Counted from the first letter of the stretch, positions 31,323 to 41,427 are shown. The stretch is 64,000 nt of DNA from VGKP01 sp964578345 (GCA_964578345.1 CAZOCP010000001.1:48622-112621); one strand, 5' to 3'. The notes: generated by a model not told the origin, from the letters alone. A program made the numbers and translations.

Positions 31323-31787
31323 ATGAATAAAAGAGCCCAGATTTTCCTCATCGCTTCACTCATAATAGTTATCATATTAATAAGCGTCGGAGCAACGAGA
31401 ATACAAGCCAAAGCAAATAAAGAAGAAAAGAAGGTTTATTTATTAGCAAAAGAAATAAAATATGAAATTGCTCAAGGTATAGACTTTAGTCTCACGCAAA
31501 ATATTAATTCAAATCTTAATTCTAGAATAAAACTAATTATAGAAAATTATGCTCTCTCAAATCCTGATAAAGAAATTCTTCTGCTTTTCGGAAAAATAGG
31601 AAATATGCAGCATTTATATTACAAAAAAGGAGAAAATATTCCACAAGGGATATCTATAACTTCTCAAAACGACAATATTCAATTAAGCGGCGAATTCAAT
31701 AACAAATTTCATCTTCTTGAAGGATATAACATTTTCGTAATAGTAAAAAAAGAAAATGGAAAAGAGAAAACCATTACAGTCCAATAA
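31323..31787 (+). CDS. Pilin-like membrane-anchored protein
   Basis: 154 aa. Begins MNKRAQIFLIASLIIVIILI, a short basic head followed by a long hydrophobic helix, then an extracellular domain without known motif. Overlaps the next pilin-like gene by 32 bp in another frame. TATA-like AAATATAAAAAC about 28 bp upstream. Likely a minor pilin or pilin-related surface protein. Confidence 0.65.
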   Translation: MNKRAQIFLIASLIIVIILISVGATRIQAKANKEEKKVYLLAKEIKYEIAQGIDFSLTQNINSNLNSRIKLIIENYALSNPDKEILLLFGKIGNMQHLYYKKGENIPQGISITSQNDNIQLSGEFNNKFHLLEGYNIFVIVKKENGKEKTITVQ

Positions 31788-32253
31788 GAAAGGCATTAGT
31801 GAATTAGTAAGCTACGTTCTTTTAATAGCTATCGCTTTGGGTTTAAGTGTTTTAGTATATCAATATATCAAAACTTATGTTCCTAAAGACTCTCCAGAAT
31901 GTCAGGAAGATATACATCTACGAATAAAGGAATACACTTGCAAAGGAGACAAAATATTTCTCACATATACAAACACGGGCCTGTTCAATATAGACGCAGC
32001 ATATGTCAGGATTACCAAAGAAGGTGAAAAAATAATAAAACAGATTAATGATAATGCTAATCTTTATTTTTCAACAGGCACCTCAAAACTGGCGCCGCAA
32101 AAAGATACTTTACCTATAAAATATGATGGAAACGAAGATTTCTCTGGCGATTATATTTTAGAAGTCCAGCCAGCAATTTTAGATGAGAAGGGTAATCTAG
32201 TAGCCTGCAATAAGGCTATTACCACTAAAAAAATAACTTGTCCTTCCCCTTAG
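31756..32253 (+). CDS. Archaeal pilin-like protein
   Basis: 165 aa. KKGISELVSYVLLIAIALGL is the archaeal class III/pilin type leader and helix (cleavage expected after Gly or near the KKG), followed by a beta-rich domain with CQEDIHLRIKEYTCKGDKIF and AVDAAYVRITK-like strands. Similar in plan to the pilins at 54451-55528. Forms a pair with the upstream gene. Confidence 0.75.
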   Translation: MEKRKPLQSNKKGISELVSYVLLIAIALGLSVLVYQYIKTYVPKDSPECQEDIHLRIKEYTCKGDKIFLTYTNTGLFNIDAAYVRITKEGEKIIKQINDNANLYFSTGTSKLAPQKDTLPIKYDGNEDFSGDYILEVQPAILDEKGNLVACNKAITTKKITCPSP

Positions 32254-32298
32254 TCCTGAACAACAATCTATAAATAACAATTTTTCACTCGCTTCTTT

Positions 32299-33447
32299 AT
32301 GAAATTTGCACATATCGGAGACTGTCATTTGGGAGGTTGGTCGCAGCCAGAATTACGCGACCTAAATCTCAAGAGCTTTCAAAAAGCCATAGATTATTCA
32401 ATCAAAGAAAAGGTAGATTTTTTGATTATAACAGGAGATCTTTTTGACACAGCATATCCTCCAATAGAAATTATAAAAGAGGCATTTTCTGAATTTCGAA
32501 AGCTAAAAGAAAGTAATATTCCAGTATTCTTAATAGCAGGCAGCCATGATTTTTCTGCTTCTGGCAGAACATTTTTAGAAGTTCTAGAGAAAGCCGGATT
32601 CTGCAAAAATGTCGCCCTGTACACAGAGCACCAGGGTAGTATTCTCCTGCAGCCGACTATTTATAAAAATGTAGTCTTGTACGGTTATCCAGGCAAAAAA
32701 TCTGGCCTCGAAGTTCAGGAAATTACACGCATTAAATTAGATGAAGCACCGGGATTTTTTAGAATCCTAATGCTTCATACAGCAATTAGAGATGCAGTAG
32801 GAACTCTTCCAATTGAAGCAGTAGAAGATAAAAAATTGCCAACTGTAGAATATCTTGCACTGTCTCATCTCCATATAAATTACAGCAAGAATGGAAAAGT
32901 ATACTCTGGCCCAACCTTTCCAAATAATATTCAGGAATTAGAAGAATTACAGGGAGGCTCATTTTACATATTCGACAATGGAAAAATAAGAAGAGAAGAG
33001 CTAAAAATAAAAAAAATTCAAATTATCAATGTAGAAATAAAAAATGCTTTTAAAGCAACAGAGGATATAATATCAGTAATTGAGCAGGAGAACATAAATG
33101 ATAAAATAATAATATTAAAAATATCAGGCATATTAGAGCAGGGAGAGGTTTCGAACATAGATTTCTCAGCAATAGAAGCGCGGATAAAGAAAAAAGGAGC
33201 ATATACTTTTCTGAAGAGCACCAGCCGGCTGTACCAAGCAGAGGCAGATCAGCAGATAGAGGCAATCGACGCAAACAGTCTGGAGCAGGAAATAATAAAT
33301 ATAATGGCCAATAAAAATCAAAATAAATTTACCCAATTTATACACCCCCTATTTAACACTCTGTCTATTCAGCAGATAGAAGATGAGAAGATTTCTATTT
33401 TCGAGGATCGAGTTTACACAGAAGCAAAAAAAATATTATTTGCATGA
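32299..33447 (+). CDS. mre11: Mre11 nuclease
   Basis: 382 aa. Phosphoesterase motifs all present: AHIGDCHLGGW, ITGDLFDTAYP, IAGSHDFS (motif III with Ser for Asn), MLHTAIRD, and LALSHLHINY (GHxH replaced by SHLH). C-terminal capping and Rad50-binding regions follow. Overlaps rad50 by ATGA. Acts with Rad50 in double-strand-break end processing. TATA box CTATAAATAAC is about 30 bp upstream. Confidence 0.93.
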   Translation: MKFAHIGDCHLGGWSQPELRDLNLKSFQKAIDYSIKEKVDFLIITGDLFDTAYPPIEIIKEAFSEFRKLKESNIPVFLIAGSHDFSASGRTFLEVLEKAGFCKNVALYTEHQGSILLQPTIYKNVVLYGYPGKKSGLEVQEITRIKLDEAPGFFRILMLHTAIRDAVGTLPIEAVEDKKLPTVEYLALSHLHINYSKNGKVYSGPTFPNNIQELEELQGGSFYIFDNGKIRREELKIKKIQIINVEIKNAFKATEDIISVIEQENINDKIIILKISGILEQGEVSNIDFSAIEARIKKKGAYTFLKSTSRLYQAEADQQIEAIDANSLEQEIINIMANKNQNKFTQFIHPLFNTLSIQQIEDEKISIFEDRVYTEAKKILFA

Positions 33448-35489
33448 AACTAAAAAGACTTTCGCTTAAAAATATTAGAAGCTATGAAGATTTTGCAGTA
33501 GAATTTCCAGACGGCTCTCTTTTGCTATCTGGAGATATAGGCTCTGGAAAGACCTCTGTATTATTAGCAATAGAATATGCGCTATTTGGTCTGCAGCCAG
33601 GCCAGCCTGGCGCCGCCTTGCTCAGAAATGAGGAGAGCACTGGAGAGGTAAATTTGGATATAGAAATAGATGGAAAAACTATTACAATAGAGAGAAAAAT
33701 GAAGCGGAGCAGCAAGAGCATCACCAGCGAATATTCTGCTATTACCATAGATGGAGTTAAAAAAGAGTACTCTACCACAGAGTTAAAGCTGCTTATCTTG
33801 AAAATCTTAAATTATCCTGTGGAATTTTTAAAGAAAAATAATCTTCTCTATCGCTACACAGTATATACTCCTCAAGAACAGATGAAGAATATCGTATTAG
33901 ACGACCCTGAAATGAGGTTAAATATTATACGCCACATTTTCGGAATTGACAAATACAAAAATATTAGAAGCAACACTTCTATTATCATATCTAAGTTAAA
34001 AGACGAATCAAAGAGCCTCCAAGGAGAGATAAAGGGGCTGGAGGAAGATTATCTAAGAATAGAAGCCAAAAAGAAAGATACACAAGAAATAGAGAGAAAA
34101 ATTCAAATGCTCTTAGAAGAAAGAGAAAAAATTATAAAAAATAGGGAATCCTTGGAAGAAAGTCTGCATAATTTAGAGAATAAAATAAAAGAGAAGGAGA
34201 AACTGGAATACGAATTAGATAAGACTAGAGTCATAGCATCATCTAAGAAAGAACAGTTTAATATGCTGACAAAAGAAATTCTAGATTTGGATAAGAGCAT
34301 TAAAGAAACAGCGCAGGTTGAGGATGCTGCTCTGATAGAAGTAGGTGATAAGTTAAAGAACACAAAAAATTCTTTATCAAATCACGAGCAAAAACTAACA
34401 TATCTCACGGGCCAGACTAAAGAAATAGACGAAAGAGTGCACAACATAATTAGGAAAAAAGAGTCTATTTTTACGATGGAAGTCTGTCCTGTCTGCTTGC
34501 AGAATGTTTCAAATAGCTACAAACACAACATATTAATTTCAAGCGAACAGGAAATCACCGAGCTGTCAAAACGCGCAGGCGAAATGAAAAAAGAGAGTGT
34601 CTTATTGAATGAGATAATTTCAAAAGAAAAGCCAAGAGTTTTAGAGCTCGAAAGAGAAAAGTCTGATCTGGAAATTAACAAAGCCAAGTCAGAACACATC
34701 ATCAATTCGAAGAAAAAACTTGCTGAGTTGATGAAGATTAAGGAATCTGGAGAGAAAGATGTGGACATGCTAATGCATCATCTGAATAAACTTAAAGAGG
34801 ATATTTTAAGATTATCTCCTTTTGATTTACAGCACAAGCTGAAAAAAGAAGAATTAAGATCCTCAGCCAACCTAGAAAAACAGGCAGATATATCAATAGC
34901 AGAATACAAGAAAGAGATAGAATTAATTAAAAAAGAAAAAGAGTTTTTAGAAGAAAGCACAAAGGAAAAAGAAGCATTAAGAAGAAGGCTGACTGGAATT
35001 TTAGAATTATCAGATTGGTTGTCAAATCAGTTTATGAACATAGTCTCAGTTACAGAACAGAATATAATGATAAAAATAAGAAGAGAGTTTTCAAAAAGAT
35101 TTAGCAATTGGTTTTGCATGCTTGCCGGGGATTCTTTTAATATACAACTAGACGAGACGTTTACTCCTCTGCTGATACAGAATGAATCGGAAATGGACTA
35201 TTCTTTTATTTCAGGAGGAGAGAGAACTGCCGTAGCCCTGGCATATCGCCTTGCATTAAACCAGACAATAAATTCTATATTCAGTAAAATACAGACTCAA
35301 GACATAATAATCCTAGATGAGCCAACAGAAGGATTTTCTGAAAATCAGTTGGACAAAATGAGAAATATTCTTCATGAAATAAAAATAAAACAGCTCATTA
35401 TAGTAAGTCACGAACAGAAAATGGAAGGCTTTGTAGACAACATTATAAAGATAAAAAAGCAGAACGGGATATCTTTTATTGAAAAATAG
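33444..35489 (+). CDS. rad50: Rad50 SMC-like ATPase, short coiled coil
   Basis: 681 aa. Walker A SGDIGSGKTSVL (29-40), long coiled coil interrupted by the zinc hook EVCPVCLQNVSN (about 346-355), second coiled coil, signature SFISGGERTAVALAYRLAL (about 585-603) and Walker B IIILDEPTEGFS (about 620). Archaeal Rad50 is usually around 850-900 aa, so both coils are clearly shorter here. Cotranscribed with mre11. Unusually reduced reach between hook and globular head is predicted. Confidence 0.94.
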   Translation: MKLKRLSLKNIRSYEDFAVEFPDGSLLLSGDIGSGKTSVLLAIEYALFGLQPGQPGAALLRNEESTGEVNLDIEIDGKTITIERKMKRSSKSITSEYSAITIDGVKKEYSTTELKLLILKILNYPVEFLKKNNLLYRYTVYTPQEQMKNIVLDDPEMRLNIIRHIFGIDKYKNIRSNTSIIISKLKDESKSLQGEIKGLEEDYLRIEAKKKDTQEIERKIQMLLEEREKIIKNRESLEESLHNLENKIKEKEKLEYELDKTRVIASSKKEQFNMLTKEILDLDKSIKETAQVEDAALIEVGDKLKNTKNSLSNHEQKLTYLTGQTKEIDERVHNIIRKKESIFTMEVCPVCLQNVSNSYKHNILISSEQEITELSKRAGEMKKESVLLNEIISKEKPRVLELEREKSDLEINKAKSEHIINSKKKLAELMKIKESGEKDVDMLMHHLNKLKEDILRLSPFDLQHKLKKEELRSSANLEKQADISIAEYKKEIELIKKEKEFLEESTKEKEALRRRLTGILELSDWLSNQFMNIVSVTEQNIMIKIRREFSKRFSNWFCMLAGDSFNIQLDETFTPLLIQNESEMDYSFISGGERTAVALAYRLALNQTINSIFSKIQTQDIIILDEPTEGFSENQLDKMRNILHEIKIKQLIIVSHEQKMEGFVDNIIKIKKQNGISFIEK

Positions 35490-35546
35490 ATACAGCAAAA
35501 TATTTAAATACCCACATTATCATATTTCCAGAGGTTCTTTATTCTC

Positions 35547-36203
35547 ATGAATACTCAAGATATACAACAAAACATGCTTAAGTCAAATACAAGTCTAGTA
35601 GGAATAGTCTGTAAAGACGGAGTTATCATGGGAGGTGACCGTAGAGTTACTGCGGGGAACATAGTTATGAGTAAGACAGAGCAGAAAGTTCAGCAAATTA
35701 ATAAATATTTAGTGCTTTCTTGGACAGGAGGTGCTGCAGACGCTTTTATCTCAGCAAAAGTAATATCCGCAGAGTTGCGTATCAAAGAGCTTAGATCAAA
35801 AATACGGCCTACCGTCAGGGAAGCAGCCCATCTTTTAGGAATGATTCTTTACAGAAATATCCGTACGCCTAGTATGATACCCCACATTGTAGGAACTTTA
35901 CTAGCAGGCATTAATGAAGACGGTTCAATTGAACTTTATTCAATAGAGCCTGCAGGAAGCGTGTTTAAGGTTAAAGATTACGATGCAAACTTTTCATCGG
36001 GAATGCCGTATATACTTGGGCTATTAGAGAGGCAGTATAAAAAAGAAATGACCATTAAAGAAGCAGTAGACCTAGCGAAGGAGTCATTAAAATCATCCAT
36101 ACAAAGAGACATAGGTTCGGGAAATGGAATAGATATATTCACAATAACGAAAGAGGGCATTAAGCACGCAGTTTCTGAAGAAATAATTGCTGAGTATAAA
36201 TAA
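35547..36203 (+). CDS. psmB: Proteasome beta subunit
   Basis: 218 aa. Short propeptide (1-14) then TSLVGIVCKDGVIMGGDRRV: Thr1, Asp17 and Lys33 (in SKTEQKVQQI) of the active site are present. The residue before Thr1 is Asn where Gly is usual, which may change autoprocessing. Fold continues GGAADAFISAKVI and the SGSG-like GSGNGIDI. It directly precedes fttA, a common archaeal pairing. Confidence 0.93.
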   Translation: MNTQDIQQNMLKSNTSLVGIVCKDGVIMGGDRRVTAGNIVMSKTEQKVQQINKYLVLSWTGGAADAFISAKVISAELRIKELRSKIRPTVREAAHLLGMILYRNIRTPSMIPHIVGTLLAGINEDGSIELYSIEPAGSVFKVKDYDANFSSGMPYILGLLERQYKKEMTIKEAVDLAKESLKSSIQRDIGSGNGIDIFTITKEGIKHAVSEEIIAEYK

Positions 36204-36219
36204 TAAAATTTTTAGATAA

Positions 36220-38112
36220 ATGGCAGATATTTTAAAAAGTATCAAAGACGAATTACCAAAAGTAATTGTAGACGCAATTTTTGAAGGAGCAAACATAGTT
36301 CTATATACAGATGAAAAAGAATTTTTCAAGTCAGGAGAGGAAAAAATTAAAAAGATTGTTGATACTATAAAGAAGCGTATTGAGCTTAGGGCAGACAAAC
36401 CAATCCTTCTTCCAGAAGAGGAAACAGAAAAAACAATTAGAGCCTTAGTTCCAGAAGATGCAGGCATTACTAATATTATTTTTGATGTTCAGAGGAGCAC
36501 AGTTATAATCGAAGCAAAAAAGCCAGGGCTTGTTATAGGCAAACAAGGCTCTGTTTTGAATGATATAAAAAGGGCAACATATTGGTCTACAACAGTTCGT
36601 CGCAGTCCTTTAATTCCGAGCAAAATCACAGAAAAAATTCGCTCCGTTCTTTACGCAAATAATACATACCGCAGAAAATTTTTGAATGAAATAGGAAAAA
36701 AGATTTATAACGAGTGGAACCCAGAAAAGATGGATTTATGGGTCCGTCTTACATATTTAGGCAGTGGAAGACAAGTAGGGCGTTCGTGTTTATTGCTCCA
36801 AACTAACAATTCAAAAATTTTATTGGACTGCGGTATAAATCCAGCAATTGTAGATGGACCAGAAAGATTTCCTTATTTAAACGTCCCGGAAATAGGAGAC
36901 CTTAATTCTATAGATGCAATAATATTGTCTCATGCGCATATTGATCATTGCGGACTTATACCTTATTTATACAAGATGGGATATAAGGGCCCAGTGTATA
37001 TGACTGAACCTACTCTAGATATAGCCGCTCTTCTAGCTCTAGATTTTGTAGGAGTTGCTTATAAACAAGCAGCTTCTCCTTTATACAAAGCAGAGGATAT
37101 AAAAGAAATGGTTAGGCATTCTATCTCTTTAGATTATGGGGTTGTTACAGATATAGCCCAGGATATAAGAATAACTCTTTATAATGCCGGCCATGTTTTA
37201 GGTTCAGCACAAGTGCATATTAACATCGGAAACGGCCTGCATAATTTTGTTTATGGAGCAGACACTAAGTATGGAAAAACTAGATTGTTAGACCCGGCAG
37301 TTAACCATTTTCCGCGCATAGAGACCTTGACAATTGAAGCAACCTACGGTTCAAAAGATGATATTCTGCCTCCGCGTAAAGAAACAGAAGATAAATTTCT
37401 AGAGATGGCTAATCGAACAATAGCTCGAAATGGAAAGGTCCTTATTCCAGAACTGGGTCTTGGACATGCTCAAGAGACAATTTTACGTGTAGAAGAGGCT
37501 GTTCGACTAGGCGCGCTGCCCAATGTGCCGGTTTATATAGATGGAATGGTTTGGGATATTACTGCAATTCATACAGCTTATCCAGATTTTCTTAGTTCTT
37601 CAGTTAGAAATCAAATCTTTCAGGATAATAATCCCTTTGCTTCTGAACTTTTGAAAAGAGTTGGAAGCTCAATAGAGCGCCAGGAGGTTTTAGAAGGAGG
37701 CCCATGTATAATAATTGCTACTTCCGGAATGCTTGTAGGTGGAGCCTCTGTAGAATACTTCAGAAATTTAGCAAACAATCCAAACAACCTAATTGTTTTC
37801 GGTTGTTACCAAGCCATTGGTTCTTTAGGAAGACAGATACAAGAAGGAAGCAAAGAAGTAATAGCAGGAAAAGATTATAATAATGAGAAAGTTATAGTAA
37901 ACATGGAAGTTCAGACTCTTAGCGGCCTATCCGCCCATTCCGGTCGAAATGAGTTGATGCAATATATAAGTAGAATGACTCCTAAACCAAAAAAAATAAT
38001 CATAAATCACGGAGAAGTTTCTAAATGCTTAGATCTTGCTTCTTCTTTATATAAACTAACCAGAACAGAAACAATTGTTCCTAGAAATTTAGAGACAATT
38101 AGGCTGAAATAA
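36220..38112 (+). CDS. fttA: FttA/aCPSF1 transcription termination nuclease
   Basis: 630 aa, full length. N-terminal KH domains (about 1-140; VIEAKKPGLVIGKQGSVLND), metallo-beta-lactamase domain with SHAHIDHCGLIPYLY (zinc motif HxHxDH), DxH-type and YNAGHVLGSAQVH, then beta-CASP motifs and the final LSAHSGRNELMQY and IINHGE. Cleaves nascent RNA to terminate transcription in archaea. 16 bp after psmB, so likely one transcript. Confidence 0.96.
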   Translation: MADILKSIKDELPKVIVDAIFEGANIVLYTDEKEFFKSGEEKIKKIVDTIKKRIELRADKPILLPEEETEKTIRALVPEDAGITNIIFDVQRSTVIIEAKKPGLVIGKQGSVLNDIKRATYWSTTVRRSPLIPSKITEKIRSVLYANNTYRRKFLNEIGKKIYNEWNPEKMDLWVRLTYLGSGRQVGRSCLLLQTNNSKILLDCGINPAIVDGPERFPYLNVPEIGDLNSIDAIILSHAHIDHCGLIPYLYKMGYKGPVYMTEPTLDIAALLALDFVGVAYKQAASPLYKAEDIKEMVRHSISLDYGVVTDIAQDIRITLYNAGHVLGSAQVHINIGNGLHNFVYGADTKYGKTRLLDPAVNHFPRIETLTIEATYGSKDDILPPRKETEDKFLEMANRTIARNGKVLIPELGLGHAQETILRVEEAVRLGALPNVPVYIDGMVWDITAIHTAYPDFLSSSVRNQIFQDNNPFASELLKRVGSSIERQEVLEGGPCIIIATSGMLVGGASVEYFRNLANNPNNLIVFGCYQAIGSLGRQIQEGSKEVIAGKDYNNEKVIVNMEVQTLSGLSAHSGRNELMQYISRMTPKPKKIIINHGEVSKCLDLASSLYKLTRTETIVPRNLETIRLK

Positions 38113-38157
38113 AGATTATAAAGGCTAAACTTAAAAACACAGCATTATTAAAATAAC

Positions 38158-39120
38158 ATGAAACACACACGCAAGATTATTATCATTCTACTCTCTATGT
38201 TTTTCTTGACTCAACTTATAGGTATAGCAGTCTTGCATGCCTATACCCCGACTGTAAAACAAGTAAAAGATGAAACAGGAAATTTAATAAATATAACTGA
38301 ATATAATCTTCCAGAAGGATTTAACCCTCCTCCAAAAAACGATCCAACTATAAATTTATTCTCTTTTATCATCGCTCTTATAATTGGAGTAGGGGCAATG
38401 TTCTTTTTAATGCGTTTTAATGCAAGAGCAGCTATTAAAGCATGGTTTTTTGTTGTAATTTCTATTGCTTTAGCAATCTCAATAAACGCAGCGCTTTATA
38501 AAATAGATATTCTCAAAACGCCTTTAACACTATTTTTCATAGCAATTCCTATTGCTTTCACAATATCACTTATTATAGGAACCATATTTTCATACATAAA
38601 AATATACAGGAGGAATATTATCGCTCATAATCTCTCTGAATTGCTAATTTACCCAGGTTTAGCCTCGGTATTTGTGCCTTTGTTAAACATTCCAAGCGCA
38701 ATTGCTTTATTTGTTGTTTTTTCAATATACGATATGCACGCAGTATGGAGTTCTGGCATAATGCAAAAAATGGCAAAATATCAGATTCAACATTTAAAAG
38801 TTTTCTCAGGATTTTTCATTCCATATATCGGCCCCAAAGAAAAAGAGCTCATTTCAAAACTAAAAAATAAAAACCTCAAAGATAAAAAGATTAAATTAAA
38901 TGTCGCTATTTTGGGCGGAGGAGATGTAGTATTTCCAATTTTGCTCGCGGGCGCAGTCCTGCGCCAATGGGGCCTGTTCGATGCTCTGCTCGTTTCTATA
39001 GGCGCAACTTTAGCGCTCGCGCTTCTCTTTTTATATTCAAAAAAAGGAAAATTCTATCCGGCCCTGCCATTTATTTTTGCAGGTTGCCTTCTTGCTCTTT
39101 TAGTTGCATATCTTTTATAA
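38158..39120 (+). CDS. Presenilin-type intramembrane aspartyl protease
   Basis: 320 aa, about nine hydrophobic spans. Catalytic aspartates in VFSIYDMHAVW (YD motif) and AILGGGDVVFPILLA (GxGD motif), plus the PALP-like PALPFIFAG near the C-terminus. N-terminal signal-like span FFLTQLIGIAVLHAYTPTVK. Matches archaeal presenilin homologues (PSH family). It follows fttA by 45 bp. Confidence 0.88.
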   Translation: MKHTRKIIIILLSMFFLTQLIGIAVLHAYTPTVKQVKDETGNLINITEYNLPEGFNPPPKNDPTINLFSFIIALIIGVGAMFFLMRFNARAAIKAWFFVVISIALAISINAALYKIDILKTPLTLFFIAIPIAFTISLIIGTIFSYIKIYRRNIIAHNLSELLIYPGLASVFVPLLNIPSAIALFVVFSIYDMHAVWSSGIMQKMAKYQIQHLKVFSGFFIPYIGPKEKELISKLKNKNLKDKKIKLNVAILGGGDVVFPILLAGAVLRQWGLFDALLVSIGATLALALLFLYSKKGKFYPALPFIFAGCLLALLVAYLL

Positions 39121-39283
39121 TTTACTCTATTTGTAAAGCGTATCCATAATTTTTTTAATTACCGATAAGTCGCTCGTTAATTGAAAAAATGCATTCACAA
39201 ATCAGTTTATAAATTTATCTTGCCGTTCCTTAATAATGAATACAAACAGAAAGGTTTAAATACCCATATTCTTTCGTCACTAT

Positions 39284-40069
39284 ATGATACTAAAACTAGA
39301 ACTTGTAAAAAGGATTAAAGAATACTTTGATCTAAACATTTATGAAACCAAGGTTTGGCTAGCTTTGCTTTCAAAAGGAATTGCCTCAGCAAGAGAAATA
39401 GCAGACATGTCGGGAGTTCCAAGAAGTCGAACATATGATGTATTAGAGTCATTAGAGAAAAGAGGATACGCCATCACAAAAATCGGCAAGCCAGTAAAAT
39501 ATATATCTGTAAAACCGACAGACGTAATTGAAAAAATGAAAACTCATGTATCTCAGGAAGCCCAGGATAAAATATACACACTATCAAACATGAAAGAAAC
39601 ACCAGAGTATAAAGAGCTAGAAAATCTTCATACAGTCGGGATTTCTCCAATCAACCCACATGAAATTACAGGATTAATGAAAGGGCGCGCAAATGTAATC
39701 TCTCACTTGAGAAATCTATTTGAGCAAGCACAGAATGAAGTTGTTATATTTACTTCTCTTGCAGATTTTGAGGACAAAAGCAGAGTAATTATTCCATCTT
39801 TAGAAAGATTCAACAGACGAAATTTGCGTATAAAAGTAGCATTAAGCGGGGATAATGAAAAGATAAAGAAAATTAGTGCAAAACACAACATAAAAATAAA
39901 ACAAGTTGATTCTAACGCAAGATTCTTTATCATAGACAAAAAAGAGATACTTCTTATAATTACTCCCATAAATGCAGATGAAGAAATTGGAGTCTGGTTA
40001 AAATCTCCTTATTTTACAGAATCTCTGACGCGAATGATAGAAAACCTATCTAGAACTAATCATTTATAA
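39284..40069 (+). CDS. TrmB-family transcriptional regulator
   Basis: 261 aa. N-terminal TrmB winged helix: NIYETKVWLALLSKGIASAR, EIADMSGVPRSRTYDVLESL, EKRGYAITKIGKPVKYISVK. C-terminal half is a PLD-like effector fold (QNEVVIFTSLADFEDKSR, RFFIIDKKEILLIITPINAD). A typical archaeal sugar-responsive regulator architecture, but the ligand cannot be read here. TATA box GGTTTAAATACC about 25 bp upstream. Its stop overlaps the convergent CCA gene by 6 bp. Confidence 0.85.
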   Translation: MILKLELVKRIKEYFDLNIYETKVWLALLSKGIASAREIADMSGVPRSRTYDVLESLEKRGYAITKIGKPVKYISVKPTDVIEKMKTHVSQEAQDKIYTLSNMKETPEYKELENLHTVGISPINPHEITGLMKGRANVISHLRNLFEQAQNEVVIFTSLADFEDKSRVIIPSLERFNRRNLRIKVALSGDNEKIKKISAKHNIKIKQVDSNARFFIIDKKEILLIITPINADEEIGVWLKSPYFTESLTRMIENLSRTNHL

Positions 40070-41341
40070 AACTTTTAGTTTTTCTATTTGCATAGATTTT
40101 ATAATTTCTTTATATTTAAGCATAAATTTAATAATAAATTTTTTTGCGGAAACTTGCGCGGCGATATCCGCACATAATCTTCCATTCTTTTCATACACTC
40201 TATCATATTTTCTACGAAATGCCTTAGCATGCTTCTCTAGCGATACAGGCGGCCCGATTTTCTTTATACCATTTTTTTCTTTAATTATAAGTAGAACTCT
40301 CGCACTCTGCTCGCCGTCATAAATAAACTCGCATCTTATAATTTCATAATATTGTTGCAGTTGGCCTATTAAAAAATTAGAAAATTTTTTTAATTTTGTT
40401 CCTGCTATATCTCCTGGCTGGCGGTTTGTACTAGCAATCAATTCTATTAAAGATGCTTTTTTCTCCTTAGTTTCCTTCTTAAGTTTCTGAATATCAACTT
40501 CTTTCCGAGTAAAGAACTCTTCTCCAGGGAATCTTAGAAAATTTCGCGCACTTTTTTGAAATTTAAGAAAAGTTTCTTTGCTTAAAGCAGCAAGCACATT
40601 TCTTTCCTTCCATGTAGGATCTATCAGGATTATGGGGCCTTGCAGTTTTCCTTCATTTAAACTAACCATAACTTCACTTTTATTTTTATAATGGTTGGCA
40701 GGATCTATAATAAGCTTATCTTTAACTTTTAATAAATTTTTTATCATTTTTAGAAAACTCTTATAATGAATAACCAGGCATTCTAAAGCATAGCCTGAAA
40801 ATCCTCCTATATAACTCTCTGCTCCATATACTCCTTGAGCTTTGCAAAATGCCTTTGCAACAGCAATCTCCTTAAGAATCTTCGAGTTGCCCCTTAGCTT
40901 ATTCTTTACATAACTTACATGAAAATAGCTTAAATCAGTCACATTTCTTGCTTCTTTAGGCTTTTTGATTTTTAATACAGGAACAATTTCAAAAAGAATC
41001 TCTTTATTTACAAAAATTTGAAAGTAATCTCTGCTGCCGTGTAATCGGACAATTTTAACTTTTCTCTTGCCGCACGCTCGTTTTACTATTATAGCCAGCA
41101 AAGAAGTCAAATCCTGATAACGCCAGTCAAATCTCGCAAATATATCAATATCATACTTTTCTTTTTTCATCAATGTACCTTTCGCAAAGCTCCCTCCAAC
41201 GAAAAAATCTGCAGAAATTTTTTCATAATGCGCGGCATTCTTTAAAAGTTTTAAAAATTCTCTTAATTCTCCTAAAAGACGATTTCTAGTTTCTTTATCA
41301 GGAACAACTTCAATAGAATTTAATGTTTTCTGCACGTTCAT
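40064..41341 (-). CDS. cca: Class I CCA-adding enzyme
   Basis: 425 aa. Nucleotidyltransferase core GGSFAKGTLMKKEKYDIDIF (about 48-67, G-S and the DID metal pair), then the archaeal signature YIGGFSGYALECLVIHYKSF (about 175-194) and IDPTWKERNVLAALS. C-terminal body and tail domains follow. Adds or repairs the 3' CCA of tRNA. Normal length for archaea. Single gene, convergent with trmB-like. Confidence 0.93.
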   Translation of the reverse strand: MNVQKTLNSIEVVPDKETRNRLLGELREFLKLLKNAAHYEKISADFFVGGSFAKGTLMKKEKYDIDIFARFDWRYQDLTSLLAIIVKRACGKRKVKIVRLHGSRDYFQIFVNKEILFEIVPVLKIKKPKEARNVTDLSYFHVSYVKNKLRGNSKILKEIAVAKAFCKAQGVYGAESYIGGFSGYALECLVIHYKSFLKMIKNLLKVKDKLIIDPANHYKNKSEVMVSLNEGKLQGPIILIDPTWKERNVLAALSKETFLKFQKSARNFLRFPGEEFFTRKEVDIQKLKKETKEKKASLIELIASTNRQPGDIAGTKLKKFSNFLIGQLQQYYEIIRCEFIYDGEQSARVLLIIKEKNGIKKIGPPVSLEKHAKAFRRKYDRVYEKNGRLCADIAAQVSAKKFIIKFMLKYKEIIKSMQIEKLKVL

Positions 41342-41382
41342 ACAATAAACAAGAAAACAAGATATATAAATTAATTGTTCAA

Positions 41383-41425
41383 ATGAGCTGTAAAGTAATT
41401 ACCGGGCGTTTACTTTACAGCTCAT
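41383..41425. repeat. Perfect 16-bp inverted repeat between cca and the Zn-ribbon gene
   Basis: 41383-41398 (ATGAGCTGTAAAGTAA) and 41410-41425 are exact reverse complements separated by TTACCGGGCGT. Lies 2 bp downstream of the Zn-ribbon stop, so it may be a terminator-like hairpin for that operon or an operator for cca. Confidence 0.6.
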
Positions 41426-41427
41426 GT

